Source: Caulobacteraceae bacterium
GTDB taxonomy: Bacteria; Pseudomonadota; Alphaproteobacteria; Caulobacterales; Caulobacteraceae
NCBI GenBank assembly: GCA_020852035.1
Contig: JADZBR010000109.1
Coordinates: forward strand, 1 to 5,639
DNA: 5,639 bases
Direction: 5' to 3'
In this document: positions 1 through 5,639 of the stretch, in pieces
How positions within the stretch are numbered: position 1 is the stretch's first letter
How the letters are laid out: every line of letters begins with the position of its first letter
Made by a program: the position numbers and the translations under genes
Notes under the pieces: model-generated
What the model was told of the DNA's origin: nothing
Seen by the model: only the letters and a program-made list of their open reading frames with translations
Database searches by the model: none

Positions 1-197
1 ACGAACCCGCGGCCCGCCAGCACCGACTTGACCAAATCCTTCGGGTCGGCGGCGGTGGAGAGCGTGCTCCAGGGCGGGGTCGGGGCGGCGGCGCGTTTGG
101 CCAACATCGCCGAGGACGCGGCCGAACCTCCAGAAGCCACGCCCTGGGTGCGGCTCTGGTAGAAGCTCAGCAACAGATTGGCGTCGAAGCCGATCAC
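1..197 (-). CDS. N-terminal part of a flagellar-locus protein, possibly FlaEY-like (runs off the window)
   Basis: A minus-strand reading frame opens with GTG at 197-195 and stays open to the window edge, giving 65 full codons. The product begins VIGFDANLLLSFYQSRTQGV (the first residue would be Met), continues through an Ala/Ser-rich stretch, then PTPPWST (about residues 39-45) and DLVKSVLAGRGFV at the edge. The GTG is chosen because a GGAG Shine-Dalgarno sequence (204-207) lies six bases upstream and an in-frame TGA lies only about eight codons above. It follows the flagellin gene at 302-1138 in the same direction, 104 bases beyond its stop, and may have its own sigma-54-type promoter (226-240). 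In Caulobacter crescentus the long flagellar regulator gene flaEY sits near the flagellin genes, so FlaEY is the leading guess from context. I could not confirm it by motif, and no signal peptide or membrane segment is visible in this fragment. Confidence 0.62.
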   Translation of the reverse strand, partial: MIGFDANLLLSFYQSRTQGVASGGSAASSAMLAKRAAAPTPPWSTLSTAADPKDLVKSVLAGRGF

Positions 198-203
198 CCG
201 AAA

Positions 204-207
204 CTCC
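204..207 (-). promoter_or_regulatory. Shine-Dalgarno sequence deciding a GTG start
   Basis: The minus strand carries CTGGAG followed by six bases and then GTG (197-195). This spacing is what makes the GTG the preferred start of the truncated left-edge gene; no ATG lies in frame nearby. Confidence 0.55.
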
Positions 208-225
208 AGGCGCGAGGGCGCTCAC

Positions 226-240
226 TCAAGCTTAGCGCCA
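226..240 (-). promoter_or_regulatory. Possible sigma-54 promoter for the truncated gene at 1-197
   Basis: The minus strand reads TGGCGCTAAGCTTGA. It matches the sigma-54 pattern TGGC-N7-TTGC except for the final base of the -12 element (A for C). If used, transcription would start near 215, giving a leader of about 17 bases that just accommodates the GGAG at 204-207 and the GTG at 197. The -12 GC is usually well conserved, so this is tentative; I saw no ftr-like inverted repeat just upstream. Confidence 0.35.
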
Positions 241-301
241 GAGGCCTTACGGGGGATTAAGCGATCCCTCGAAATCCTTGAAAATCAATGTTCCCCGGAG
301 C

Positions 302-1138
302 TTAGCTGCGGAACAGCGAGAGGATGATCTGCGGCGCGGTGTTGGCGATCGAGAGCGCCTGGGCGCCCAGCTGCTGCTGCACCTGCAGGGCCTGTAGTCG
401 GGCGCTTTCCTTGGCGAGGTCGGCGTCGACCAGGTTGCCGATCCCGGCTTCCAGCACGTCCTGCAATTTCGAGACGAAGGTGTTGTGCTTCTCGATCTGC
501 TTGGCCTCGGCCCCGAGTTCGGCGAGCGAGGCGGTGACGTTGGCGATGGCGTCGTCGAGGTCTGCGAGCACGGCCAGGGCGGCGGAGTTGGTGCTGCCGG
601 TGAGCACCGAGCCGTCGAGGTTGATCAGCGTGCCGGAGATCGTGAAATCCTGCGGCGTCAGGGTGATGTAGTCGCCCGAATCGACGTTGGCGAGGAACTG
701 CAGATCGGCGGTCTGCGAGCCGTTCAGGATGTTGGCGCCGTCGAACTCGGCCGAATCGGCGAACTGCTGGATGGAGCGCAGGAGCGACTGGAACTCGTCG
801 TCGAAGGCCTTGCGGCTGTCGACCGTGGCGGAGGGGTCGGAGGCGCCGGCCACCTTTTCCTTCATCTGCACGAGGATGTCGCTGATCGACTGGCCGGCGG
901 TGAGCGCCACGTCGCTGAGCGAAGTCGCCCGATCCAAGCTCATCTTCACGGCGGCGAGGGCGCTGGTGTCGGCTCTCTGCCCCTGAGCAATCGCGTAGAC
1001 GGCGGCGTTGTCCTTGGCGCCGGCCACCTTCAGGCCCGTGTTGATCTTGTTCTGGGCGTCACCGAGTTTTTCGGTCGTCGCGTTCAGATTCTGCAATGCC
1101 AACAAGGCCGACTTGTTGGTGAGCACGCTCATGGCCAT
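302..1138 (-). CDS. Flagellin, divergent paralogue (possibly FljJ-like)
   Basis: A 278-residue filament subunit, exported by the flagellar type III system and polymerised at the filament tip. The N-terminal flagellin domain covers about residues 4-140, with the conserved ALQNLN (15-20), KINTGLKV (31-38), AKDN (41-44) and SISDILVQMKEK (84-95). The C-terminal domain covers about 190-278, with KLQDVLEAGIGNLVDADLAK (224-243) and QALSIAN (260-266). The variable centre is short, as is usual in Caulobacterales. The ATG at 1138 is preceded by AAGGAG (1148-1153) at good spacing; a second ATG two codons in is less well placed. Compared with the flagellin at 1722-2555 it departs from the canonical SVNTN start (SVLTN here), and its C-terminus ends LSLFRS with one extra Ser. 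I found no sigma-54 box in the 179 bases upstream, so it may depend on read-through from the genes to its right. The FljJ assignment is only by divergence and position. Confidence 0.93.
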   Translation of the reverse strand: MAMSVLTNKSALLALQNLNATTEKLGDAQNKINTGLKVAGAKDNAAVYAIAQGQRADTSALAAVKMSLDRATSLSDVALTAGQSISDILVQMKEKVAGASDPSATVDSRKAFDDEFQSLLRSIQQFADSAEFDGANILNGSQTADLQFLANVDSGDYITLTPQDFTISGTLINLDGSVLTGSTNSAALAVLADLDDAIANVTASLAELGAEAKQIEKHNTFVSKLQDVLEAGIGNLVDADLAKESARLQALQVQQQLGAQALSIANTAPQIILSLFRS

Positions 1139-1238
1139 GCGACCGGTCTCCTTCGCGGGGCCCTCAATCGCTGAGTCGGCGATTCCACCCCGTGGCGAAT
1201 GTGCGGTGACATGGTGAGCAGAATGTTAACGCGCATCG

Positions 1239-1264
1239 CCGCCGGTCGGATAAGCCGACGGCGG
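1239..1264 (-). terminator. Stem-loop between the flaG-like gene and the second flagellin
   Basis: CCGCC-G-GTCGG (1239-1249) pairs with CCGAC-GGCGG (1255-1264) across a five-base loop, giving ten pairs with one bulged G. It lies 54 bases after the flaG-like stop. No T-run follows on the minus strand, so it may be an mRNA-processing or stabilising element, or a weak terminator, rather than a classical intrinsic terminator. Confidence 0.35.
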
Positions 1265-1317
1265 TTCGGTGGACCGTCCGGTCCGGGCGGGCTGGCGCCG
1301 CGGCTTCGCAGGGCGCC

Positions 1318-1602
1318 TCAGATCTGCGTTCGGATGACCTCGCCGGCCTGGTAGTCGGCCTCCTCCCGGCGGCGCAGCAGTTGCTCGCGGGGAAGCTGGA
1401 CCATCACCTCGCCGGTGCGACGATCGATGGTCTTGTAGACGAAGGCTCCGTTCGCATCCTCCTCGATGACCAATCGCAGGTCGGCCTGATAGGGCTCGGC
1501 CGGCGGTTCGGGCATGCGGGCGACGGGGCGCGGCTTCGCCGGGCGCTGGGCCGGGCTCGAATCCACATCCATCGCGAGGGGCATGACGGGCTTGGTTTCC
1601 AT
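1318..1602 (-). CDS. flaG: FlaG-family flagellar protein
   Basis: A 94-residue protein whose second half matches the small FlaG family: LRLVIEEDANGAFVYKTID (about 42-60), then the hallmark RRTGEVMVQLPREQLL (61-76), equivalent to the family's VDxxTGEVIRQIPxEE. FlaG proteins are found beside flagellin genes and have been linked to filament length or assembly; the exact role is not clear. The first 40 residues are Pro/Ala-rich and likely disordered. The gene lies between two flagellin genes in the same direction, 119 bases after the upstream flagellin and 179 bases before the downstream one, with hairpins in both gaps. The start is uncertain: AGGAG (1603-1607) abuts the ATG at 1602 with no spacer, and in-frame ATGs at 1584 and 1572 lack a better ribosome site. 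An in-frame TAG immediately upstream (1606-1608) rules out a longer form. Confidence 0.82.
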   Translation of the reverse strand: METKPVMPLAMDVDSSPAQRPAKPRPVARMPEPPAEPYQADLRLVIEEDANGAFVYKTIDRRTGEVMVQLPREQLLRRREEADYQAGEVIRTQI

Positions 1603-1648
1603 CTCCTAGTTCGCCGGGGTTGCCGGCGACCCTTGCCGCAACCGCGAA

Positions 1649-1674
1649 CGGCGGGGACCCGAAGATCCCCGCCG
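1649..1674 (-). terminator. Hairpin downstream of the FljK-like flagellin (distal)
   Basis: CGGCGGGGA (1649-1657) and TCCCCGCCG (1666-1674) form a perfect nine-base-pair stem with an eight-base loop. It lies 48 bases beyond the flagellin stop and ahead of the flaG-like gene. The minus strand after it reads TTCGCGGTT, not a proper T-run, so it could be a leaky terminator lowering flaG expression, or a 3' stabiliser of the flagellin mRNA. Confidence 0.42.
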
Positions 1675-1683
1675 CCACGGGTC

Positions 1684-1711
1684 GGCCGCGGTCCCCCCAG
1701 GGCCCGCGGCC
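1684..1711 (-). terminator. Hairpin immediately downstream of the FljK-like flagellin
   Basis: GGCCGCGG (1684-1691) pairs perfectly with CCGCGGCC (1704-1711) across a twelve-base loop that includes six consecutive C residues. It begins ten bases after the flagellin stop codon. No T-run follows. Together with the stem at 1649-1674 it makes a tandem GC-rich structure that could protect the 3' end of an abundant flagellin transcript. Confidence 0.38.
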
Positions 1712-1721
1712 TCTAGAGCCG

Positions 1722-2555
1722 TTAGCGGAACAGACCCAAGAGGGCCGACGACGACTGGTTGGCGATCGACAGCGCCTGGATGCCCAGTTGCTGCTTGACC
1801 TGCAGGGCCTGCAGGCGAGCGCTTTCCTTCGCCAGATCCGCATCCACGAGGTTGCCGATACCGGAATCCAGGGTGTCCTGGAGCTTGCCGATAAAGTTCA
1901 GGTGGGTGTCGAGCGCCTTGGCGCCGGTGCCGATGGCCGAGAGGGCCGTCGAGACCGCCTGGATGGCGGTTTCGATTTCCGTGATGTCGGCCGTCGCCGC
2001 GCCGGACGAGATGTCCGACGACACCAGGGCGATCGAAGAGTTGGTCAGCGACAGGTCCTGGTGGTCGATGTCGATCGTCGCCGAAGCGTCGGCATTGGCG
2101 ATAGCCTTGATGTCCGAGCTGTTGGTGGCGACCGCCGCGATCAGGTTCACGCCATCGAACGTCGCGTTGTTGGCGATGGTGTTGATCTGGTCACGAAGGG
2201 CCGTGTACTCGTCGTTGAGCGCGTTGAGCGAAGCGGTGGTGAGACCGGCTTCGGTCGAGGCGACGGCCTTTTCCTTCATCTGCACGAGAATGTCGGAAAT
2301 CGCCGTGCCGGCGGCCATGGCCACGTCGGCGACGGATTGACCGCGCTGCAGCGAGCTCATGACGGCGTTCAGCGAGGAGGATTCCGCGCGCTGGTTCTGG
2401 GCGATGGCCCAGATCGCGCCGTTGTCCTTGGCAGAGTTGATCTTCAGGCCGGTGTTGATGCGGCTTTGGACCGTCTGCAGGTCGGTGTTGGTGCGGTTGA
2501 GGTTCTGCAGGGCGACCATGGCCCCGACATTGGTGTTGACGCTGTTCAGCGGCAT
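1722..2555 (-). CDS. Flagellin, FljK-like major filament subunit
   Basis: A 277-residue flagellin close to the Caulobacter pattern. The N-terminal domain (about 1-140) starts MPLNSVNTN and contains GAMVALQNLNRTN (11-23), SRINTGLKI (31-39), SAKDNGAIWAIAQNQRA (41-57) and the helix AISDILVQMKEKA (85-97). The C-terminal domain (about 190-277) has THLNFIGKLQDTLDSGIGNL (217-236), VDADLAKESARLQALQ (237-252) and ends QSSSALLGLFR. The centre is only about 50 residues, rich in Ala, Ser, Thr and Asp. The ATG at 2555 has AAAAGGA (2566-2572) ten bases upstream. It is the first gene of the minus-strand flagellar group, read from a sigma-54 promoter (2630-2644) with enhancer-like repeats behind it, so late, FlbD-dependent expression is inferred. 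It shares the segment LVDADLAKESARLQALQV with the other flagellin, but through many synonymous differences, which argues against recent gene conversion. Confidence 0.96.
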   Translation of the reverse strand: MPLNSVNTNVGAMVALQNLNRTNTDLQTVQSRINTGLKINSAKDNGAIWAIAQNQRAESSSLNAVMSSLQRGQSVADVAMAAGTAISDILVQMKEKAVASTEAGLTTASLNALNDEYTALRDQINTIANNATFDGVNLIAAVATNSSDIKAIANADASATIDIDHQDLSLTNSSIALVSSDISSGAATADITEIETAIQAVSTALSAIGTGAKALDTHLNFIGKLQDTLDSGIGNLVDADLAKESARLQALQVKQQLGIQALSIANQSSSALLGLFR

Positions 2556-2618
2556 TGCACTTTAGTCCTTTTCTCGGAGACCAGCTGTCGTTTTGACGGC
2601 CGGGGACGTTTTGTCCGG
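2556..2618 (-). promoter_or_regulatory. Predicted flagellin 5' leader with twin CAAAACG mini-hairpins
   Basis: From the sigma-54 box the start point is predicted near 2618, giving a leader of about 63 bases. It begins CCGGAC-AAAAC-GTCC, where GGAC (2613-2616) pairs with GTCC (2604-2607) around an AAAAC loop, so a stem sits at the very 5' end. A second copy reads GTC-AAAAC-GAC (2587-2597) with the same loop. Near the ATG, GTCTCC could pair partly with GGAC of the Shine-Dalgarno region. In Caulobacter the flagellin leader is the target of FlbT-dependent mRNA control; that these loops serve this role is inference. Confidence 0.4.
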
Positions 2619-2629
2619 AAGGCTTTGCA

Positions 2630-2644
2630 GCAAGCGGCAGGCCA
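2630..2644 (-). promoter_or_regulatory. Sigma-54 (RpoN) promoter of the FljK-like flagellin
   Basis: The minus strand reads TGGCCTGCCGCTTGC. This has TGGC and TTGC with seven bases between, so the invariant GG and GC doublets are the required ten bases apart. It lies 75 bases upstream of the flagellin ATG. Late flagellar and flagellin genes of Caulobacter use exactly this type of promoter. Confidence 0.82.
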
Positions 2645-2719
2645 GCGGCGCGCAGCCGTCGCAACGGATCAAGTCTCTGAAAATACGGCGTTATAGGTGT
2701 GTTAGGCATGTTTCGACCC

Positions 2720-2734
2720 AGGCAGAATTTGCCG
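2720..2734 (-). promoter_or_regulatory. ftr-like enhancer (predicted FlbD site), proximal copy
   Basis: AGGCAGAATTTGCCG is an inverted repeat (GGCA...TGCC) centred about 109 bases upstream of the predicted flagellin start point. It differs from the copy at 2748-2762 at only two of 15 positions, and both are followed by A. Its position fits the ftr enhancers at which FlbD activates Caulobacter sigma-54 flagellar promoters from about -100. The assignment to FlbD is inferred from sequence type and context. Confidence 0.65.
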
Positions 2735-2747
2735 AGCGGCGCGTCAT

Positions 2748-2762
2748 CGGCAGATTTTGCCG
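2748..2762 (-). promoter_or_regulatory. ftr-like enhancer (predicted FlbD site), distal copy
   Basis: CGGCAGATTTTGCCG is a near-perfect inverted repeat (CGGCA/TGCCG, five-base centre) located 28 bases from the proximal copy and centred about 137 bases upstream of the flagellin start point. Paired enhancer sites are typical of flagellin promoters of this group. It is also only 112 bases from the ATG of the divergent monooxygenase gene. Confidence 0.65.
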
Positions 2763-2764
2763 AG

Positions 2765-2778
2765 TCGGGATTTCCCGA
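2765..2778. promoter_or_regulatory. Operator-like palindrome ahead of the monooxygenase gene
   Basis: TCGGGA-TT-TCCCGA is a perfect inverted repeat of six-base arms with a two-base centre, two bases beyond the distal ftr-like site and 96 bases before the monooxygenase ATG. It differs in sequence from the ftr-like repeats, so it could bind a separate regulator of the monooxygenase. No convincing -35/-10 promoter could be placed next to it. Confidence 0.3.
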
Positions 2779-2874
2779 GCCGGAGATGCGGTATGTCATC
2801 GCTGACCACCCGGCGGACTTGCCTTCCCTAGGGCGAGGTAGGACCCGATCGGCGCATAGAGGGAGACGACGGTC

Positions 2875-4677
<1,803 letters not shown>

Positions 4678-4679
4678 AG

Positions 4680-4704
4680 CCCTACCCCCTGGAGGGGGGA
4701 AGGG
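4680..4704 (+). terminator. Hairpin at the 3' end of the monooxygenase gene (left unit of the composite repeat)
   Basis: CCCCCT (4685-4690) pairs with AGGGGG (4693-4698), and the flanking CCCT (4680-4683) with AGGG (4701-4704) across a small internal loop. It starts three bases after the TGA. A G-rich tract follows, not a T-run, so any termination would be atypical; protection of the mRNA 3' end is equally likely. Confidence 0.4.
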
Positions 4705-4838
4705 TTGGGATGGGGGTGGAGGTGTTTCCGCCGGCTCGGCTTGGCAGGTTCGAGCGCCGGCGCCCATCGACGATCTCAGCGACGCGGAGAGGGCGCCACC
4801 CCCATCCCCTGCCCCTTCCCCCTTCCAGGGAGAAGGGG
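4680..4838. repeat. Inverted pair of hairpin repeats (REP/BIME-like intergenic element)
   Basis: The left arm (4680-4719) and the reverse complement of the right arm (4796-4837) share the order CCCT, CCCTGGA, GGGGGAAGGG, GGGATGGGGGTGG with few differences and one two-base gap. The spacer is 76 bases (4720-4795). Each arm also folds on itself: in the right unit CCCCTTCCCCCT (4812-4823) pairs with AGGGAGAAGGGG (4827-4838) at 11 of 12 positions around a three-base loop. Two palindromic units in opposite orientation behind a stop codon is the layout of a BIME. No RAYT transposase lies in the window. Similar C/G-rich palindromes are common between genes in alphaproteobacterial genomes, from general knowledge. 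Confidence 0.7.
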
Positions 4839-5298
4839 TCATGCATCATCGGCCTCGCCGTTGTCGCGGCGAGGTTGGGAAGGGGTGCGGAGCGCCGGGC
4901 CTCGCCCGGAGCATTGGATAGATAACCGTTTCGGCGAAGATCGAACGCTCCGCGCCGGTCGTTGGGCTCCAGCTTCCGCTCGGCGGCCCTGTTGGAGCCT
5001 AACCGGAGAGCCGGAGACGGGCGGGCCCTCAGAGCGAAGGGTCCCGGGCCGGAGATGTTTCCACCCTCTCCCTGGAGCTCAAGCGGCCAGGGGCCGGGGC
5101 CGCCCGCGGCCGCTCACGAAGTCGGTAGGGGCGGGTCTGCCTATGTGACCGCGACTGGCGCCGCCGAACGTCCCGCTCGACCGACACCCCGGGGCTCGCA
5201 AGGCCGCCTGCGCGATGCGCCCTTCCCTCGCCCCGAGGTGAGAATGAGTGTGGCGCCGGCGCGGTCGGGGCGGATAGGCTTGCGTCTGTCCCCGCATC
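4839..5298. other. Gene-free GC-rich stretch with small stem-loops
   Basis: No reading frame here has a ribosome site and protein-like composition; those crossing it are low-complexity translations of the repeats. Visible structures are a stem CCTCGCCG/CGGCGAGG (4853-4860 with 4867-4874, six-base loop), a stem CCGGGC/GCCCGG (4895-4909) and CCCTGG/CCAGGG (5070-5075 with 5087-5092). The segment 4853-4899 continues the same repeat-like character (GAGG, TTGGGAAGGGG) and may be a third degraded unit. I saw no tRNA and no clear promoter for the gene at 5310. Confidence 0.5.
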
Positions 5299-5309
5299 GA
5301 GGAGCCCGC

Positions 5310-5639
5310 ATGTCCCCTCCCCCGACCCGCGACTACGGCGTCAGCCCCAAGGCCGGCATGAGCCGTTCGGCGAAGATGACCTTCATCGGCGGCGCGGCCA
5401 TCGCGCTCGCCGGGGCGGGCGCGGTGCTCGGGCATAACTGGTGGGAACAGCGCAAGGAGGCCATCGCCAACGCCGAGGCCTGGACCATCGCCGGCCCGCC
5501 CTGCCCCGAGCTGAGCGAGGCCGAGTTCGCCGCCGCCGGCCTGAAGACCCGCAAGAGCACCGAGTACAACGGGATCGTCTTCAGCCGGGTCGCCGGGCAC
5601 CTCTCGTGCAACGAGGTGGCCAACGACGGCGGCAAGGGG
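5310..5639 (+). CDS. Unrecognised single-pass membrane protein, N-terminal part (runs off the window)
   Basis: The first 110 codons of a gene that continues past the window end. The ATG at 5310 is preceded by GAGGAG (5299-5304) five bases upstream, a strong ribosome site; a second in-frame ATG at residue 17 has none as good. Residues 1-22 are polar and basic (RDYG, SPKAGMSRSAK). Residues 23-41 form one hydrophobic segment (MTFIGGAAIALAGAGAVLG) ending at HNWWEQRKE. The segment has no signal-peptidase motif that I trust, so a membrane anchor with the rest in the periplasm is likely. The following domain contains PPCPELSEAEFAAAGLKTRK (63-82) and SRVAGHLSC (92-100); Cys65 and Cys100 could form a disulfide in the periplasm. 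I do not recognise the family. It is separated from the monooxygenase by 632 bases of repeat-rich DNA, so the two are probably not co-transcribed. Confidence 0.82.
   Translation, partial: MSPPPTRDYGVSPKAGMSRSAKMTFIGGAAIALAGAGAVLGHNWWEQRKEAIANAEAWTIAGPPCPELSEAEFAAAGLKTRKSTEYNGIVFSRVAGHLSCNEVANDGGKG

Noticed and set aside
253..268. GGGAT-TAAGCG-ATCCC as terminator of the second flagellin
   Set aside because: The stem is only five base pairs, the next pair is mismatched, and no T-run follows on the minus strand.
361..470. Recent gene conversion between the 3' parts of the two flagellins
   Set aside because: The proteins are nearly identical here (LVDADLAKESARLQALQV), but the DNA differs at many synonymous sites, so purifying selection explains the similarity.
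485..1174. Plus-strand 229-codon frame opposite the second flagellin
   Set aside because: It is antisense to a clear flagellin, has no ribosome site and is Gly/Val-rich without motifs.
1687..1701. TGGGGGGACCGCGGC on the minus strand as a sigma-54 promoter for the flaG-like gene
   Set aside because: Only the GG and GC doublets fit; the flanking TGGC and TTGC bases do not, and the sequence is explained by the hairpin at 1684-1711.
1226..1843. Minus-strand 205-codon frame over the FlaG gene and the flagellin 3' end
   Set aside because: It overlaps two well-supported genes in another frame and has the low-complexity Arg/Pro/Gly composition of a shadow.
2819..2844. TTGCCT ... GGTAGGAC as a housekeeping promoter for the monooxygenase
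   Set aside because: It loosely resembles the Caulobacter -35/-10 pattern but with several mismatches in both boxes; in DNA this GC-rich that is not evidence enough.
4705..5148. Plus-strand frames across the repeat region after the monooxygenase
   Set aside because: The products are Arg/Gly/Pro-rich, encoded by the palindromic repeats, with no ribosome site and no recognisable domain.

Overview
The window reads as chromosomal DNA of a high-GC alphaproteobacterium of the Caulobacterales (Caulobacter/Phenylobacterium type). The clues are two short (277-278 residue) Caulobacter-style flagellins, a FlaG-family gene between them, and a flagellin promoter built from a sigma-54 -24/-12 box with paired inverted repeats upstream that look like FlbD-binding ftr enhancers. 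The genus is an inference.

Left part (1-2762), all on the minus strand, read from right to left: the enhancer repeats (2720-2762), a sigma-54 promoter (2630-2644), a FljK-like flagellin (2555-1722), two GC-rich hairpins, a FlaG-like protein (1602-1318), another hairpin, a more divergent flagellin (1138-302), and the 5' end of a further gene with a GTG start at 197 that runs off the window. That last gene has its own Shine-Dalgarno sequence and a near-consensus sigma-54 box. By position and product type this is a late flagellar filament locus; the truncated gene may be the flaEY-like gene known beside the flagellins of Caulobacter crescentus.

Middle (2763-4677): a divergently transcribed type I Baeyer-Villiger monooxygenase of 600 residues, complete, with both dinucleotide-binding motifs and the family fingerprint. 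It has no evident functional link to the flagellum. The 319-base divergent gap (2556-2874) holds the flagellin leader, the flagellin promoter, both enhancer repeats and one extra palindrome (2765-2778) on the monooxygenase side.

Right part (4678-5639): three bases after the monooxygenase stop begins a pair of hairpin-forming repeats in inverted orientation (4680-4838), similar in layout to REP/BIME elements. About 470 bases of GC-rich DNA with small stem-loops and no convincing gene follow. The window ends in the first 110 codons of an unrecognised protein with one N-terminal membrane segment.

No clearly new biological system is visible. The points most worth following are the twin CAAAACG mini-hairpins in the flagellin leader, the FlbD-type sites shared by a divergent flagellin/monooxygenase pair, and the composite repeat after the monooxygenase.
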